This document shows positions 32,513-43,095 of a DNA stretch of 64,000 bases, in pieces. Position 1 is the stretch's first letter. Each line of letters begins with the position of its first letter. The translations under genes and the position numbers were made by a program. The notes under the pieces are model-generated. The model made no database searches, was not told where the DNA came from, and was given only the letters and a program-made list of their open reading frames with translations. The DNA comes from Lactuca virosa (lineage: Eukaryota; Streptophyta; Magnoliopsida; Asterales; Asteraceae), in contig CAKMRJ010005634.1 in NCBI GenBank assembly GCA_928212115.1, positions 178,664,068 through 178,728,067 of the forward strand, written 5' to 3'.

Positions 32513-34056
32513 ATGGGCCTATCGGATGGTATCTAAGACCAGAGTCATCACCGTCATCCTCATACACACGTCTCGGATCGGAGCACTCACTGTTCGGCGA
32601 CTCAGGGTGTCGGCCACCACATTAGGCTTGCCAGGGTGATACAAAATCTCAAAGTCGTAGTCTTTCACTACATCAAACCATCTCCTCTATCTCATATTCA
32701 GGTTGGGCTGATCCATAAGGTATTTCAGGATCTTATGATCCGTATATATGGTGCACCGAACACCATAAAAATAGTGGCACCAAATCTTGAGGGCAAACAC
32801 CACCGCCCCTAAATCCAAATCATGGGTGGGATACCTCGTCTGGTGAGGCTTCAACTGCCTCGATGCAAATGCAATCACGTGTCCCCTCTGCATCAACACG
32901 GTACCCATCCCTGATATAGATGCATCACAGTAAACTACGACGTCCTCTACTCCCTCGGGAAGGGCTAACACTGGAGCTTCACACAATCTCTGGCGAAGAG
33001 TCTCGAACGAGGCCTGCTGCTCGGGCCCCCTAGAAAAAGTAACACCCTTCCTGGTCATTCTGGTAAGAGGAACGACAATCTTGGAGAAATACCTGATAAA
33101 TCTCCAATAGTAACCTGCCAGGCCAAGAAAACTCCTGATCTCAGATGGGGACCTCGGCACCTCCCATCGCATAACTGCCTCAATCTTGGCCAAGTCGACC
33201 AAAATCCCATTCTGGTTAAGGAGATGCCCCAAGAACTGGACCTCTCGTAACCAGAAATCACACTTGGAGAATTTGGCATAAAGCCTCTCCGTCCTCAACA
33301 CTCCAAGAATCTCCCGATGATGCTCCTCGTACTGCTCTCCGGATCTCGAGTATACCAAGATGTCGTCGATGAACACAATCACCCACCTGTCGAACATAGG
33401 CCTGCACACCCGGTTCATGAGATCCATGAACGCTGCCGGTGCGTTGGTGAGTTCTAAAGATCGTCTTCTGGATATCTTCCTCGCAAACTCTCATATGATG
33501 ATATCTAGATCTCAATTCAATCTTGGAAAACCAAGACGCCCCCTGCTACTGATCGAATAAATCATCGATCCTCGGTAGTGGATAACAGTTCTTGACCGTT
33601 AACTTTTTCAACTCCCGGTAGTCGATGCACATCCGGTGTGAACCATCCTTTTTCTTGAAAAAAAAGGATCGGCGCTCCCCACGGTGAACTACATGGTCTA
33701 ATGAAACCCTTCCCCAACAGCTCCTGAAGCTGAGAGGATAACTCATGCATCTCGGGTGGCGCAAGGCGATAAGGTGCCTTGGTGATAGGCGCCGCACCCG
33801 GAAGCAAATCAATCCGAAACTCCACCTGCCTCTCGGGAGGCACACCCTGTAACTCCTCGGGAAAAACACCCAGAAACTCACACACAACCGGAACATCGGA
33901 GATAGATCTCGGTCTCTTAGTGGAAACTCTCGTATCCCTCACATATGCTCGAAAGCCGATACACCCCTGCTGTAAACTCTGCCTCGTCCTAGCGGCAAAA
34001 CAGAAAGCTAATCCAGATCTAGTCCCCTCGCCATACAAAGTAAGCACCCCCCCCAC
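32513..34056 (-). pseudogene. Reverse transcriptase and RNase H of C
   Basis: On minus: PPERQVEFRIDLLPG, SPWGAPILF, a frameshift at the poly-A/T run near 33655, MCIDYRELKKL, LPRIDDLFDQ, a small deletion near 33452 removing the segment between RT fingers and FMDLMNR (expected to hold FVVMPFGL), then FIDDILVYSRSG near 33375-33345 and FLGLAGYYWRF. RNase H has YCDASISGMG, HDLDLGAVVFAL and IYTDHK, all catalytic acids intact. TAG at 32684-32686 breaks the frame at MR-stop-RRW. Confidence 0.9.
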
Positions 34057-34489
34057 TAGTGTCTCGTATGGTCACCATCTGATGCTCACAGTGAATCACA
34101 ACTCCAAACCGGCTCAACCAATCCATGCCCACTATGACACAGACTTCACCCATCGCTATCGGCACCAGATCTATCGGGAACTCAACACCGAAAATCTCCA
34201 ATACACATCCCCGTAATACGTCCGTGGAAAAAACCACATGCTCGTCGGCTATAGAAACCCTTAGTGGTTAACTCAACGCCTCACGTCTGACACTAATGTG
34301 ACGACTAAAGGATAGAGACACAAAGGATCGACTCGCACCCGAGTCAAACAATACCAAATCAGGAACAATACTTACAAGAAAAATACCTATATGCAGCATA
34401 GTATAAGCATAAACAAATCTCAAAATAACATGAATAAAGGAGATACGTACCAGTAACAACATCAGGCGCTGCGCGGACCTCCTCCGCAT
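34019..34489 (-). pseudogene. Aspartic protease of C
   Basis: On minus: LVLFDSGASRSFVSLSF (intact DSGA) near 34350, then IDLVPIAMGEVCVIVGMDWLSRFGV. A frameshift near 34260-34237 splits the domain. Confidence 0.85.
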
Positions 34490-35620
34490 TCACCTGGAAT
34501 GCTCTCCCACGAGCCCTCGGGGCTCGGCCTTCCCAGGCCGATCATCAGTAACACGTAAAGCAGCAGGAGAAGAAGCCTGAGTTGATCCCTGAGTGAGTAG
34601 GAGTACACTCGGCCTTCTTGTGGTCAGTCTGGTTGCAATGAAAGCAAATCGGAAATCCCTTGGGGCAGTCCCTCGCCATGTGCCCCTCCTTGCCACATTT
34701 GTAGCAAGTCCCTGCTCGGCAAGATCCCTCGTGGGTCTTGCCGCACTTACTACAAGTGCGGCCCTTCTGGCCTCCTGATCTCGAATCAGCGGGCTTAGCC
34801 CGCTTTGTCGCCGACTGCGACTGTACCGGTCTCCTATCTCTCCCCTGCTGGTTTCCCTCCTCCCCGGTCTGTATCTCCAGCTCAATCTCTCTCTCCTGGC
34901 ATTGGTCTGCAACTCAGCTAATGTCCGATAAGACTAGTTCGCCACGAACTCCCGTATATCCCTCCTCAAGATGCTCAAATACCGGCTCACATGTGCCTGC
35001 TCGGTGGACACGTGCTCAGGGCAAAACATCGCCCTCTCATGAAACATCCTCGTAATCTTTGTCACTGACTCTGTCTTCTGCTTGAGAGACAGAAACTCTT
35101 GTGCCAAACGTTCCCTCTCCACCTGGGGAACATACTCATCTCAGAACAACTTGGTGAACCTCTCCCAAGTCACTGCAACATGATCTGCCAGGGTAAAATC
35201 AGTCGTCACAAACTTCCACCAGTCCTTCACTCCCAAGCGAAGCTGGTTCAACGCGAACTGGACTCTCAAATGTTGTGGACATAAACATGTATAAAAACAC
35301 TCCTCAATGTCATAGATCCATCTCATGGCAGCGATCGGATCCTGCACTCCATCAAACTCCGGTGGCTTCGTGTTGCTGAACTCCCGTAACAACAACGAGT
35401 CACCCCCATGTGGCCTCGTAGCAGCTAGGGCTGCGGCAGCAGCAACCTCCGTAACAGCAGCGTATCACTCATCAAATGTCTCAATCAGGGTTGTCTTGAT
35501 AGACCCGAACATCTCTGGTATAGCTTCTCTGATAGTTGGGACCACCTCCTCATGTATGATCCTGCGGATCTCCTAGACACTGGTACCACTGCCCTCCGGG
35601 TAGTTGTGGGTAACCACCAT
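34490..35620 (-). pseudogene. gag: gag of C
   Basis: ATG on minus at 35620, 8 nt after an acceptor-like TTTCAG. The capsid domain (FSNTKPPEFDGVQDP, ALNQLRLGVKDWW, EFLSLKQKTESV) is followed by basic linkers and three zinc knuckles, CSKCGKTHEGSC, CYKCGKEGHMARDC and CFHCNQTDHKKAEC, at about 34770-34605. In-frame stops lie at 35575-35573 (after MVVTHNYPEGSGTSV), near 35465, near 35140 and near 34933. The product would be capsid/nucleocapsid. Confidence 0.88.
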
Positions 35621-35627
35621 AGTGTCT

Positions 35628-35650
35628 CTGAAATACAAACACAAAAATCA
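35628..35650 (-). promoter_or_regulatory. Splice-acceptor-like site before C gag
   Basis: On minus a T-rich tract ending GTTTGTATTTCAG|A (junction after 35628), an excellent plant 3' splice site, 7 nt before the gag ATG. It would pair with the LTR donor at 36794/36793 to remove about 1165 nt holding the LTR end, PBS and leader hairpin. Confidence 0.6.
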
Positions 35651-35740
35651 TCATAGACTAGCTCAAGCACTCACGCCATTACCCACCCCTACATTCTCCT
35701 TAGTATCCTAAGGTTCTTACTTGGATCGCATACAGATCTG

Positions 35741-35779
35741 GTGCTTTCAGTAGTACGGGCCCAATACTACCTTCCACAC
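35741..35779 (-). other. Conserved dimerisation-site-like hairpin in the C leader
   Basis: A 39-nt block identical to 40226-40264 in element D. On the sense (minus) strand, stem GTAGTA/TACTAC closes loop TTGGGCCCG (2 nt, the palindrome GGGCCC, 1 nt), with an outer GTG/CAC pair set beyond an internal loop. It lies about 120 nt upstream of the gag ATG in both elements. Confidence 0.65.
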
Positions 35780-36212
35780 CATCCTGTAGTCATCCCATGT
35801 CCTCCTCCTAGGATCTTAATTCACAAGTACTCTATCCCTCACGGATATCAACTACTCTCTTGGTAGATACCTCACTGCCTATCTAGGCACCTCTCCTAGA
35901 TTACTCAAAACTCTCTTTAAGATTCTTGCTATGTTTCTCATTACTCAGTACACATACAGAGTAAATAACATATAAGCTCAATCAATAGCATACCCTAGGC
36001 TAACGCATCATGAATCAGGCAACTCTAGCCCTAATTTCTGAAGTACCTAGCCTATTATCTAGCATGCAACTCTAATATCTCATAATATAAACAAATAAGG
36101 GTATTTTGGGAAATCACCATTCGAACTCTGGCTGATTCTACACACTGCTCTGTCTCGTTTTCTCTTTAAACCAAGGCATACCTGAGAGTACATCCGAGTC
36201 CCTCAAACCAAG

Positions 36213-36224
36213 GCTCTGATACCA
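36213..36224 (-). promoter_or_regulatory. Primer-binding site of C
   Basis: The complement of TGGTATCAGAGC, perfect, 3 nt from the LTR edge at 36228. Confidence 0.95.
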
Positions 36225-36454
36225 ACTTTTAACACCGTAAATTTTCAAACAAAATTTTCATTTTCAAAACCACATAATTCTCAACATCACATTTCAAAAA
36301 CCACAATTGTCAAATTGTCAAAATCACAAATTCATAAATTGTTTGATAAGTACCTGAAACACATATCACACAACACTGTAAGCACAAAGCTTAGTGAGTT
36401 CCCCAAAATACGACATGCACAAATAATAAGCCTCTCATGGCTCTAGCTCGTCAT

Positions 36455-36760
36455 GGACCCTCCAGTCCTGCGTCCCAGTGAGAACCCTCCGGTCTCACGG
36501 CTCGGTGTGGACCCTCCGTTCATGTGTCTCAGCGGAGACCCTCCGGTCTCACAGCTCGGGTCGGACCCTCCAGTCATGTATCTCAGTGGAGACCCTCCGG
36601 TCTCACAACTAAGTTTGGACCCTCCGGTCCTATCTCAGTAATGCACAGAATAATATAACATATATCACAAAGACAAGATGCATAATATCACATTACTCAA
36701 TATAAGCACATAGGACCGTCCGGTCGATAACTCAAATAAGACCATCCGGTCACACAACAT
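36455..36760 (-). repeat. Hairpin array with GGAG loop (C 5' LTR)
   Basis: Nine units. Examples: GAGACC/GGTCTC stems at about 36534 and 36590, GGACC/GGTCC at about 36614, and a longer GTGAGA/TCTCAC stem with one bulge at about 36478. The loop is CTCC on plus and GGAG on the sense strand in most units. Confidence 0.75.
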
Positions 36761-37805
36761 TACCACTCAGGTAAGTATAGTGAGAAGACTCACCTCGTAT
36801 GTAAGCAAGTGGATCTAGCACCCCACGAACAGTCTAGAATCCGCTTACATAATATAAGTATCTCTACTCAACAATCTGTAATAACCACCAGGCTAATTCT
36901 ACCACTAGGTCCCAAAAGGGTGAAAAGACCATTTTACCCCTCCATGATCTGCAAAATCCACTATTGACCAAACCCTAAAAGTCAACGGAGGTCAACACTT
37001 GAATCAACAGTCCTTGTTGACCCAACTCGGCGAGTGCACCTATGTGACTCGTCGAGTTCCTCCTGTCCTCAGAAAATCGGGAAAACCCCAACTCAACTCG
37101 TCGAGTTGTCTCACCAACTCGTCGAGTTGTAGCACGTTCATACTATCGGGGAATCCCTTTCTGACTCGTCGACTTGGCTCATGCACTCGTCGAGTCCCTC
37201 TAGACCAATTCTCATTTTGACGATTCAAAGCAGAAATAATGTCCCAAACTCTATATCTAGCCTCCCAATGTTGAAATACCACGTAAAGCTGCAAGCTTTA
37301 TGTCCATGCATGGCATTTAGGGCTCAAATTGCCATAATAAGCTCTATATGGGGTCTAATGCATAAAATATTGTCTCTAGCTTGATAAAGCTTGGATCTTT
37401 GGACTCAAGGGACCTGCTTCAGTCCAGATCTAATGTCTCAACCTCATGCCATGCTCAAATGACTCAATACCCAAAAGATGGATGGGAGAAAGCCATAAAA
37501 CTCCCTAGAAAGAGATCAAACAAAAGAAAATGATCAAGGTGGTAGCTTTTTACCTCCAAACAGAAGCTAGCACCGAAAAACTCTTGATCCAAAAGCCTCT
37601 TCTCGTTCCAAGCCTTGATGCTCTTCACTCCCCTTCCAAATGTGCACTAGAACACTCAAAGTTAGCTTCTCTCTCTCTCACAAATGGATACACACGATTA
37701 GGGTTTCTCACAGAGGGTTGGGATGATAAGGGAGGTGGAAATGAGGGCTTAAGGTCCTTTAAATAGGACACAAACCTTGAAAATTAGGGTTTTTTCACCC
37801 AGTTC

Positions 37806-37912
37806 CTACTCGTCGAGTCGGGGTCCTCCGACTCGTCGAATAGACTCTAAAAGTTCCGCGGCTATCTCAAACTCTATTCGACGAGTTGTGGCCTCCAACT
37901 CGTCGAGTTCCC
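37806..37912 (-). repeat. TATA-upstream ACTCGTCGAGT palindrome cluster (C 5' LTR)
   Basis: Four units (ACTCGTCGAGT, GACTCGTCGAA, ATTCGACGAGT, ACTCGTCGAGT) ending about 40 bp before the TATA-like box; collinear with 30927-31015 and 8258-8355. Confidence 0.8.
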
Positions 37913-37967
37913 TTTTCAAAATGAATATAAATAATTAAATAATATACCTGCGACTCGGGATGTTACA

Positions 37968-37972
37968 TCATG
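37968..37972. repeat. Target-site duplication of C, right copy
   Basis: TCATG, identical to 20966-20970. Confidence 0.85.
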
Positions 37973-39031
37973 ACCACCTCAATGATAGTCTACCTCAAAC
38001 TGGTGAATGCTACGATCCCATTGCAGACTTACAACCGTTCCATACTATCTGCCAATCCAGTGAATGTTACGGCCATCCCGTAGTTTTTACGGCACGTCTA
38101 GCCTGCCATTGTTAGCACCCATTGTCTTACCACACCTATACGATCTCAACCCCAATCATCTTGAGTCGAACCCGCATCTAACTGAATTCCAATCAGGTGT
38201 TCGAGTCATGATTCGAACCCCAAAGCCTTCATTAAACAAGGAAATGTGGCGAGTCTCTAAAACAACCCTCAACCTGGATCCATCCACAACGTTCTATACA
38301 TCACAAAGAAGACACCGACCAGCTGTTGGAAGTTTCCTGAACTCCCAACTTATAAAACATCAATCCAGACGACCACTTGAGTTGTCTTCCCTACTGACTG
38401 GGATGTGAAACTTACCCTAGTTTCGCACCTGATCTAGCTCCCAAAATTCTAAATAATTCTCCCCCACTTGGATTCGTCGAGGATCTCTCAATCCACAAAA
38501 TTTCATGGATTCCCAACCCATCTTACCTCCTTATAACTCGAACCGCCGACGACCTGCGCTTACCAATAATAGCATTCCATTACTAGCCAATCTCGATGAT
38601 CGCACACCCCTTGAAATCCAGATGAATACTCCCCGAAATCTTAGCAAGTCCGATAACCCCAATCACTTCGCATGATATCGCACCAAATCCTTAAGTCCTT
38701 TATGCTGGTGACAAAGACTATAACCCTTGACCTGAAATGGCGAATCTTCACTCCAACTTCCCATCCTCAGAAGGATCCCTAAATTCTAACCATCCTCAAC
38801 CCTTATTATATAAAATTCCCCTGGCACTTCCAATGACCAAACAAACTCATGTGTCTGCCATCCAAATCTTCTTGCTACCGTTCCTTCCCTAGCAATGGTA
38901 GTGATTGGATCCAAAGGTCCTGCCGTATCCGACTGCCAATCCTACTTGAATAAATGCCATCACGTCCGAACTCCGACTTCGCTGATGAACTATTCCTGCT
39001 GATTCGACCATAGATCTTCCAATCAATACCC
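37973..39031 (-). other. Unassigned interior of element D, with a polypurine-like tract
   Basis: No RT, RNase H or integrase motif is visible on either strand. At 38455-38467 the plus strand reads ATTCTCCCCCACT, the same as the polypurine tracts of C and E in minus orientation, but no TGTAACA LTR start follows. It is possibly a scar of recombination between elements. Confidence 0.45.
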
Positions 39032-40123
39032 CTAAACTAATCCCATCAAAAGAACTAGAACAATCAACTGAACAACTGAATCCCGCTTCGCAAGATACGA
39101 CCCACTAATGAATCTTGGCATGCAAAATGGCATATAACATTTCTTGATGATAAAACCCAGGAAAAAACAGATAACTAACCTAGAGATAATGCTTACCCAT
39201 ACCCAACAAGATTCCAAAGCAATATATATACTGATAAAAATCCAGAGGAAAGCAAAAGATAATATACCTACAATAGCATCTTGTGAAATCCTGACCTCCT
39301 CTTCCTGCTGAAGCACCTGCGATGGAACTTGAGCTACCCCAACCACTAAGCGTGGGCAATTCGCCCTGATAGGACCAAGCTTATGACAACGATGACACAA
39401 TTCTACTTCCATGGTGCATTCTTAGCGGATGTGGCCCTTCCATCCGCACCTGCCACATTTAGACTTGTATCGTGCACGCTCATGTGTCCCTTCATCCTTC
39501 GCACAAACATCATGGCCCCTCTGGTCCTTAACACTAGCCATGGCAACGTCCAACTGCTCAGATCACCGAGTTGGACCATGAGTCCGCTTCCTCTTCCCCA
39601 GACGCCTATCCAAACCAATCTCCTACTCTTGAGTCACCTCAACCATACCATCAACCGCCTGAACAGCTAAGATCCGACCCTCGAACCTGACGACCAATCT
39701 ATCAGTGATACGACCAATGATGTCGGGTAAATCCTCATGTAAAGATCACGAAACCTCTATGGCAATCCAATCATGGGATCGATCTCCTGGAAAACATGAC
39801 GTATAACCCACCTCTGATCCCTTATGACAAGAGCTAGCAGTAGGATCCTCCTTCCCGAAAGATTCTAGAGCTCCCCATGCTTCGAGCTCCAGATGGGCCC
39901 CCAACTGTCCTATTACAATCTCGGACTAAAAAGTCCTGAGACGACCATCTAAGAGCTCCAAAATCCCATCCTTGACCGAACCAAATATCACAGGAGTCCA
40001 CTCCAAAATACCGCGGGTAATCTCCGACGAGATGAACACCCGCATCCATTCATCGATCGGATCAGTACCTGCACCAGATCCTGAACCCGGACCCGAACCT
40101 CCTTCCTGAGTGCTCATCACCAT
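39032..40123 (-). pseudogene. gag: gag remnant of element D
   Basis: On minus it starts MVMSTQEGG (in-frame ATGs at 40123 and 40117). A Gly/Ser-rich N-terminus is followed by DPIDEWMRVFISSEITRGIL, and GILELLDGRLRTF. Then stops and shifts. Two decayed zinc knuckles lie at about 39460-39370: CGRCGWKGHIR-stop-EC and CHRCHKLGPIRANC (the conserved His is replaced by Pro). The gag lineage is distinct from those of A and C. Confidence 0.75.
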
Positions 40124-40124
40124 T

Positions 40125-40145
40125 CTAAACGACAACCATGCCAAT
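40125..40145 (-). promoter_or_regulatory. Splice-acceptor-like site before D gag
   Basis: On minus GGTTGTCGTTTAG|A, junction after 40125, 1 nt before the first ATG. Weaker pyrimidine tract than in C. Confidence 0.4.
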
Positions 40146-40225
40146 TATCAGAACATATCCAAGAATCCTCATCCCACAGGTTTCCTAGATTCTCCAAGAC
40201 TCTCCCCAATTCGAGTATGGATCTT

Positions 40226-40264
40226 GTGCTTTCAGTAGTACGGGCCCAATACTACCTTCCACAC
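40226..40264 (-). other. Conserved dimerisation-site-like hairpin in the D leader
   Basis: Identical over 39 nt to 35741-35779 in C although the flanking leader and gag have diverged. The same stem GTAGTA/TACTAC and GGGCCC-centred loop, about 110 nt before the gag ATG. Confidence 0.65.
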
Positions 40265-41277
40265 ATATCCATACTTTCCTCAAGAATCATCCCGAATCCT
40301 CTAAGTCACCTTCTGAACTGATACTCCATTGCTCGCTAAACAGCGGAACTAAACCCACTGAAGCGCTTCATAGGCTTTCCTAGGGTTCCGACCTCACCCT
40401 GGCACCAGCTGCTGAAGAACTCCCCGTAATGTCAGTTACCCACCTCACGAATACAATCACCTACAACAAAGCTTAGATAATCCTTCGAGTAAAAGACTTG
40501 TCGCTACAATAGTTAGACTCAAACGAGAGCTGCGGAATAGGGCAAAATCTGTTAATATGAGATTATCCAACCCTTGTCACATGTGAGTTGACGTATTCAC
40601 TTAGTAGCTAACTCGCATCACTTAAGAGTTCCACAAAGCACAAAGAAAGCAACATTCGTGCAGTAGCATTCCAATCTACAAAATAACCAAGAACATCTAA
40701 CTCACATACTACAACTCATGCTAGGAACTTCCACTCTCGCTGTCGGTTGCCTTACACACGAAAATTATACACAAAACAGGATCAAATAAGGAAATAAGGC
40801 TAAATCAATCATTCTAGGGTTATATGATCCTAACCATATATAATTTTTAAATAATACACTTAGCAATCCCTGATAGCAATACATATTCCCAATCTAGCAT
40901 CCCATGGTTCCTAGGCTACAAGGCATCACATATCCGGTCAATTTATCACTGACTAATCAGTACTAGCATTCAAGTCTATAAGCTTATACAATAGGCATAC
41001 AAGGATATCTCTCCTAGCATGCTATCATGCAAACACTAAGCATATCCTTAGCCCTAACTAGCATGCGATTCACGGATTTACAATCAAATCATATAAGGTA
41101 TCATGTATGGGTAATTTGGGAAAACTTACTTGAGCTCGGTCGATTGCATACACCACACTCTTTCTTGTATTAGAAAACCCATTTTCTTAATAACATTTCT
41201 TTTCTTGAAATTTTTTACCAAATCCTCAGTTTGGGTTCAGACACACCCGAGAATATGTCCGAATCCCTCAAACCAAG

Positions 41278-41289
41278 GCTCTGATACCA
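41278..41289 (-). promoter_or_regulatory. Primer-binding site of D
   Basis: The perfect complement of TGGTATCAGAGC, 3 nt from the LTR edge. Confidence 0.95.
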
Positions 41290-41614
41290 ACTTGTAACAT
41301 CCCAAAAATTAAGACTAAAAATTTCATTTTAAATTAATAAAACTATAATCCAAAAACATCATCATGAAACCAAAGTGGAACCAAAGGTATCAATACATCA
41401 TAAAATGTCAGATTAAGTCACTAAATGCGGAATAAGGCGGTGTGTGCTCTATAATCATCCTGAGCTCTTCCCTTTCAAACAAGAAGTACCTGAAACATAA
41501 ACTGAAAATTGTAAGCACAAAGCTTAGTGAGTTCCCCAAAATACCACATACCATGCATAATAAACACATACTAGTCCCCACCAGACATCGAGCCCCACTC
41601 GACATACATATCTG

Positions 41615-41800
41615 TTAATCAACGGGCCCCGCCCAATGAGTATAACTGGCCTCTCCCTAACTCGCATAACGAGCCCCGCCCACTGAGTATAACATGCCTC
41701 ACCCTAACTCGCACAACGGGCCCCGTCCAACACACAAACATGCAAGTATAACAAGCCATAGCATACAGAATAACCTTTGGGCCCGCCCACTTAGCATACG
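41615..41800 (-). repeat. Tandem repeat in the D LTR
   Basis: Units of about 60 bp with GAGCCCCGCCCACTGAGTAT and CTCNCCCTAACTCGCA; it occupies the position of the hairpin array in the C/E LTRs. Confidence 0.65.
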
Positions 41801-42955
41801 AACGCATGTACATGCAAGAGTCACACAAACATCTAGCACCCTAACATAATAAAAAATGGGTCGGCATTGGTTCCTTTGACCCACAAAAAACAGTGAGGAA
41901 GACTCACCTCAGACTGCTGAATCAATAGATGATGGGGCCCCGAGTCCGAATCTCAGCTCTAACCGACACCTAACCATCAAAAGACCAATTCTCAATCATA
42001 ATGCAAAATACCCCCTTCGGTCAAACTAGGTCAAATGGTCAAAAAGTCCTGAAAGGTCAACTCAGCTGACCTACATGTCGTGGTAGCCCTTAACCACGTC
42101 GTGACGTCGAATACGACAAAATAGTCGCGACCAAGCCCGCCACCACGTCGTGGTGGCCTTACTAAGTTGTGGTAACAGGGTTTTCAGTAGCTTAACACAT
42201 ACAACCACTTTCAACTATCCAAAAGGGTCTCCAACTCAGATCTTGTCCATAATAGGGTCTAGATGGATAACGTTTCCAACTTTATACATTAGAACCCTCC
42301 AAAGTGCATAGATCTCAACTTTAAGGTCCAAAACATCACCAAACACATCATAACTTAGGCAATATTCACTCAATCCTTAAGATTACTTACTCAAAGGCTC
42401 CATAAGGGTTTCTAACACCAAACACATCATAAAAATCGATGCTTTCCAGACATGCATGTCTTGAACTATTTTTAGGTCAAATTCGGTTAAAAAGGGCCAA
42501 GACTCCATGCATGGCCTCAAAACTCAAATCTAAATAAGATAAAAAGAGCCAAATGCTCCAAATGGATTGGGGATTCATAAAGTTGCAAGATTTATGAGAT
42601 TCATCCTACCAAAACAACAAGGCATAGAGAAAAGTGGACAAAATCCATAGATCTATCAACTAACTCATCAAGGTGAAGACTTTATACCTTCATGAGATGC
42701 TTGAGGAAGATAAACTTCTAGACCTAAGTTGCTTTAGACTCCCAATATGATCTTCCACCACTTTCTTCCTTCAGAAGCATACAACATACACACATACACA
42801 CACACTTGGAGGCCAAAAACTCACACAGGGGATCTAGGGTTTGCAATGGATGATTTGGAGAGATGGAGGCTGGTAAGAGGGAGGATATGAGAGGTTAAGG
42901 AGTTTAAATAGGGGCTCATACCTTAAACTTTAGGGTTTTTCTCCAACAGACGACT

Positions 42956-43032
42956 CCACGTCGTGGTGGGTCAATGAACCCCCGCGGCCCTAATCCCTAT
43001 CACCACGTCGTGGTGAGGCTTGACCACGTCGT
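42956..43032 (-). repeat. TATA-upstream CCACGTCGTGG palindrome cluster (D LTR)
   Basis: CCACGTCGTGG 42956-42966, the perfect 15-mer CACCACGTCGTGGTG 43001-43015, and a half-decayed copy at 43023-43032. It lies 43 bp upstream of the TATA-like box in sense. Confidence 0.8.
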
Positions 43033-43095
43033 CGCTTTCAAAAGAGAATATCATACACAATAAAAATAACTTCATACCTGGAATCGAGTGTTACA

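Larger units (their letters stand above)
20971..37967 (-). mobile_element. Ty3/gypsy element C with element B nested in its 3' LTR
   Basis: A minus-strand element with both LTRs (20971-31070 including B; 36228-37967), PBS, gag, protease, RT, RNase H, integrase and polypurine tract, flanked by the 5-bp duplication TCATG. It is the same LTR family as E. The coding frame has several stops, shifts and at least one small deletion. The layout and chromodomain-like tail suggest a chromovirus (inference). Confidence 0.92.
36228..37967 (-). repeat. 5' LTR of C
   Basis: In sense: palindromes 37912-37806, TATA-like CCTATTTAAA 37768-37758, a second palindrome cluster 37200-37026, splice-donor-like GAG|GTGAGT 36796-36788, hairpin array 36760-36455, end at 36228. 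The terminal CA is mutated (TTTAACACC on plus). About 1.74 kb, close to the E LTR (1.8 kb). Confidence 0.9.
41293..43095 (-). repeat. 5' LTR of D
   Basis: Plus-strand edges TGTAACATCCC and GAGTGTTACA (TG...CA on both strands). In sense it holds a CCACGTCGTGG cluster 43032-42956, TATA-like CCTATTTAAAC 42913-42903, a second cluster 42157-42071, splice-donor-like GAG|GTGAGT 41910-41902, and three to four roughly 60-bp repeats with CGGGCCCCGCCC or CGAGCCCCGCCC at 41615-41800. The order matches the C/E LTR although the sequence differs. Confidence 0.88.

Noticed and set aside
36455..36760. tRNA or small-RNA gene cluster suggested by repeated stems
   Set aside because: Units are single short hairpins inside an LTR; no cloverleaf or polymerase III boxes.
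41615..41800. CRISPR-like array
   Set aside because: A degenerate LTR tandem repeat in plant DNA, no constant repeat with variable spacers.
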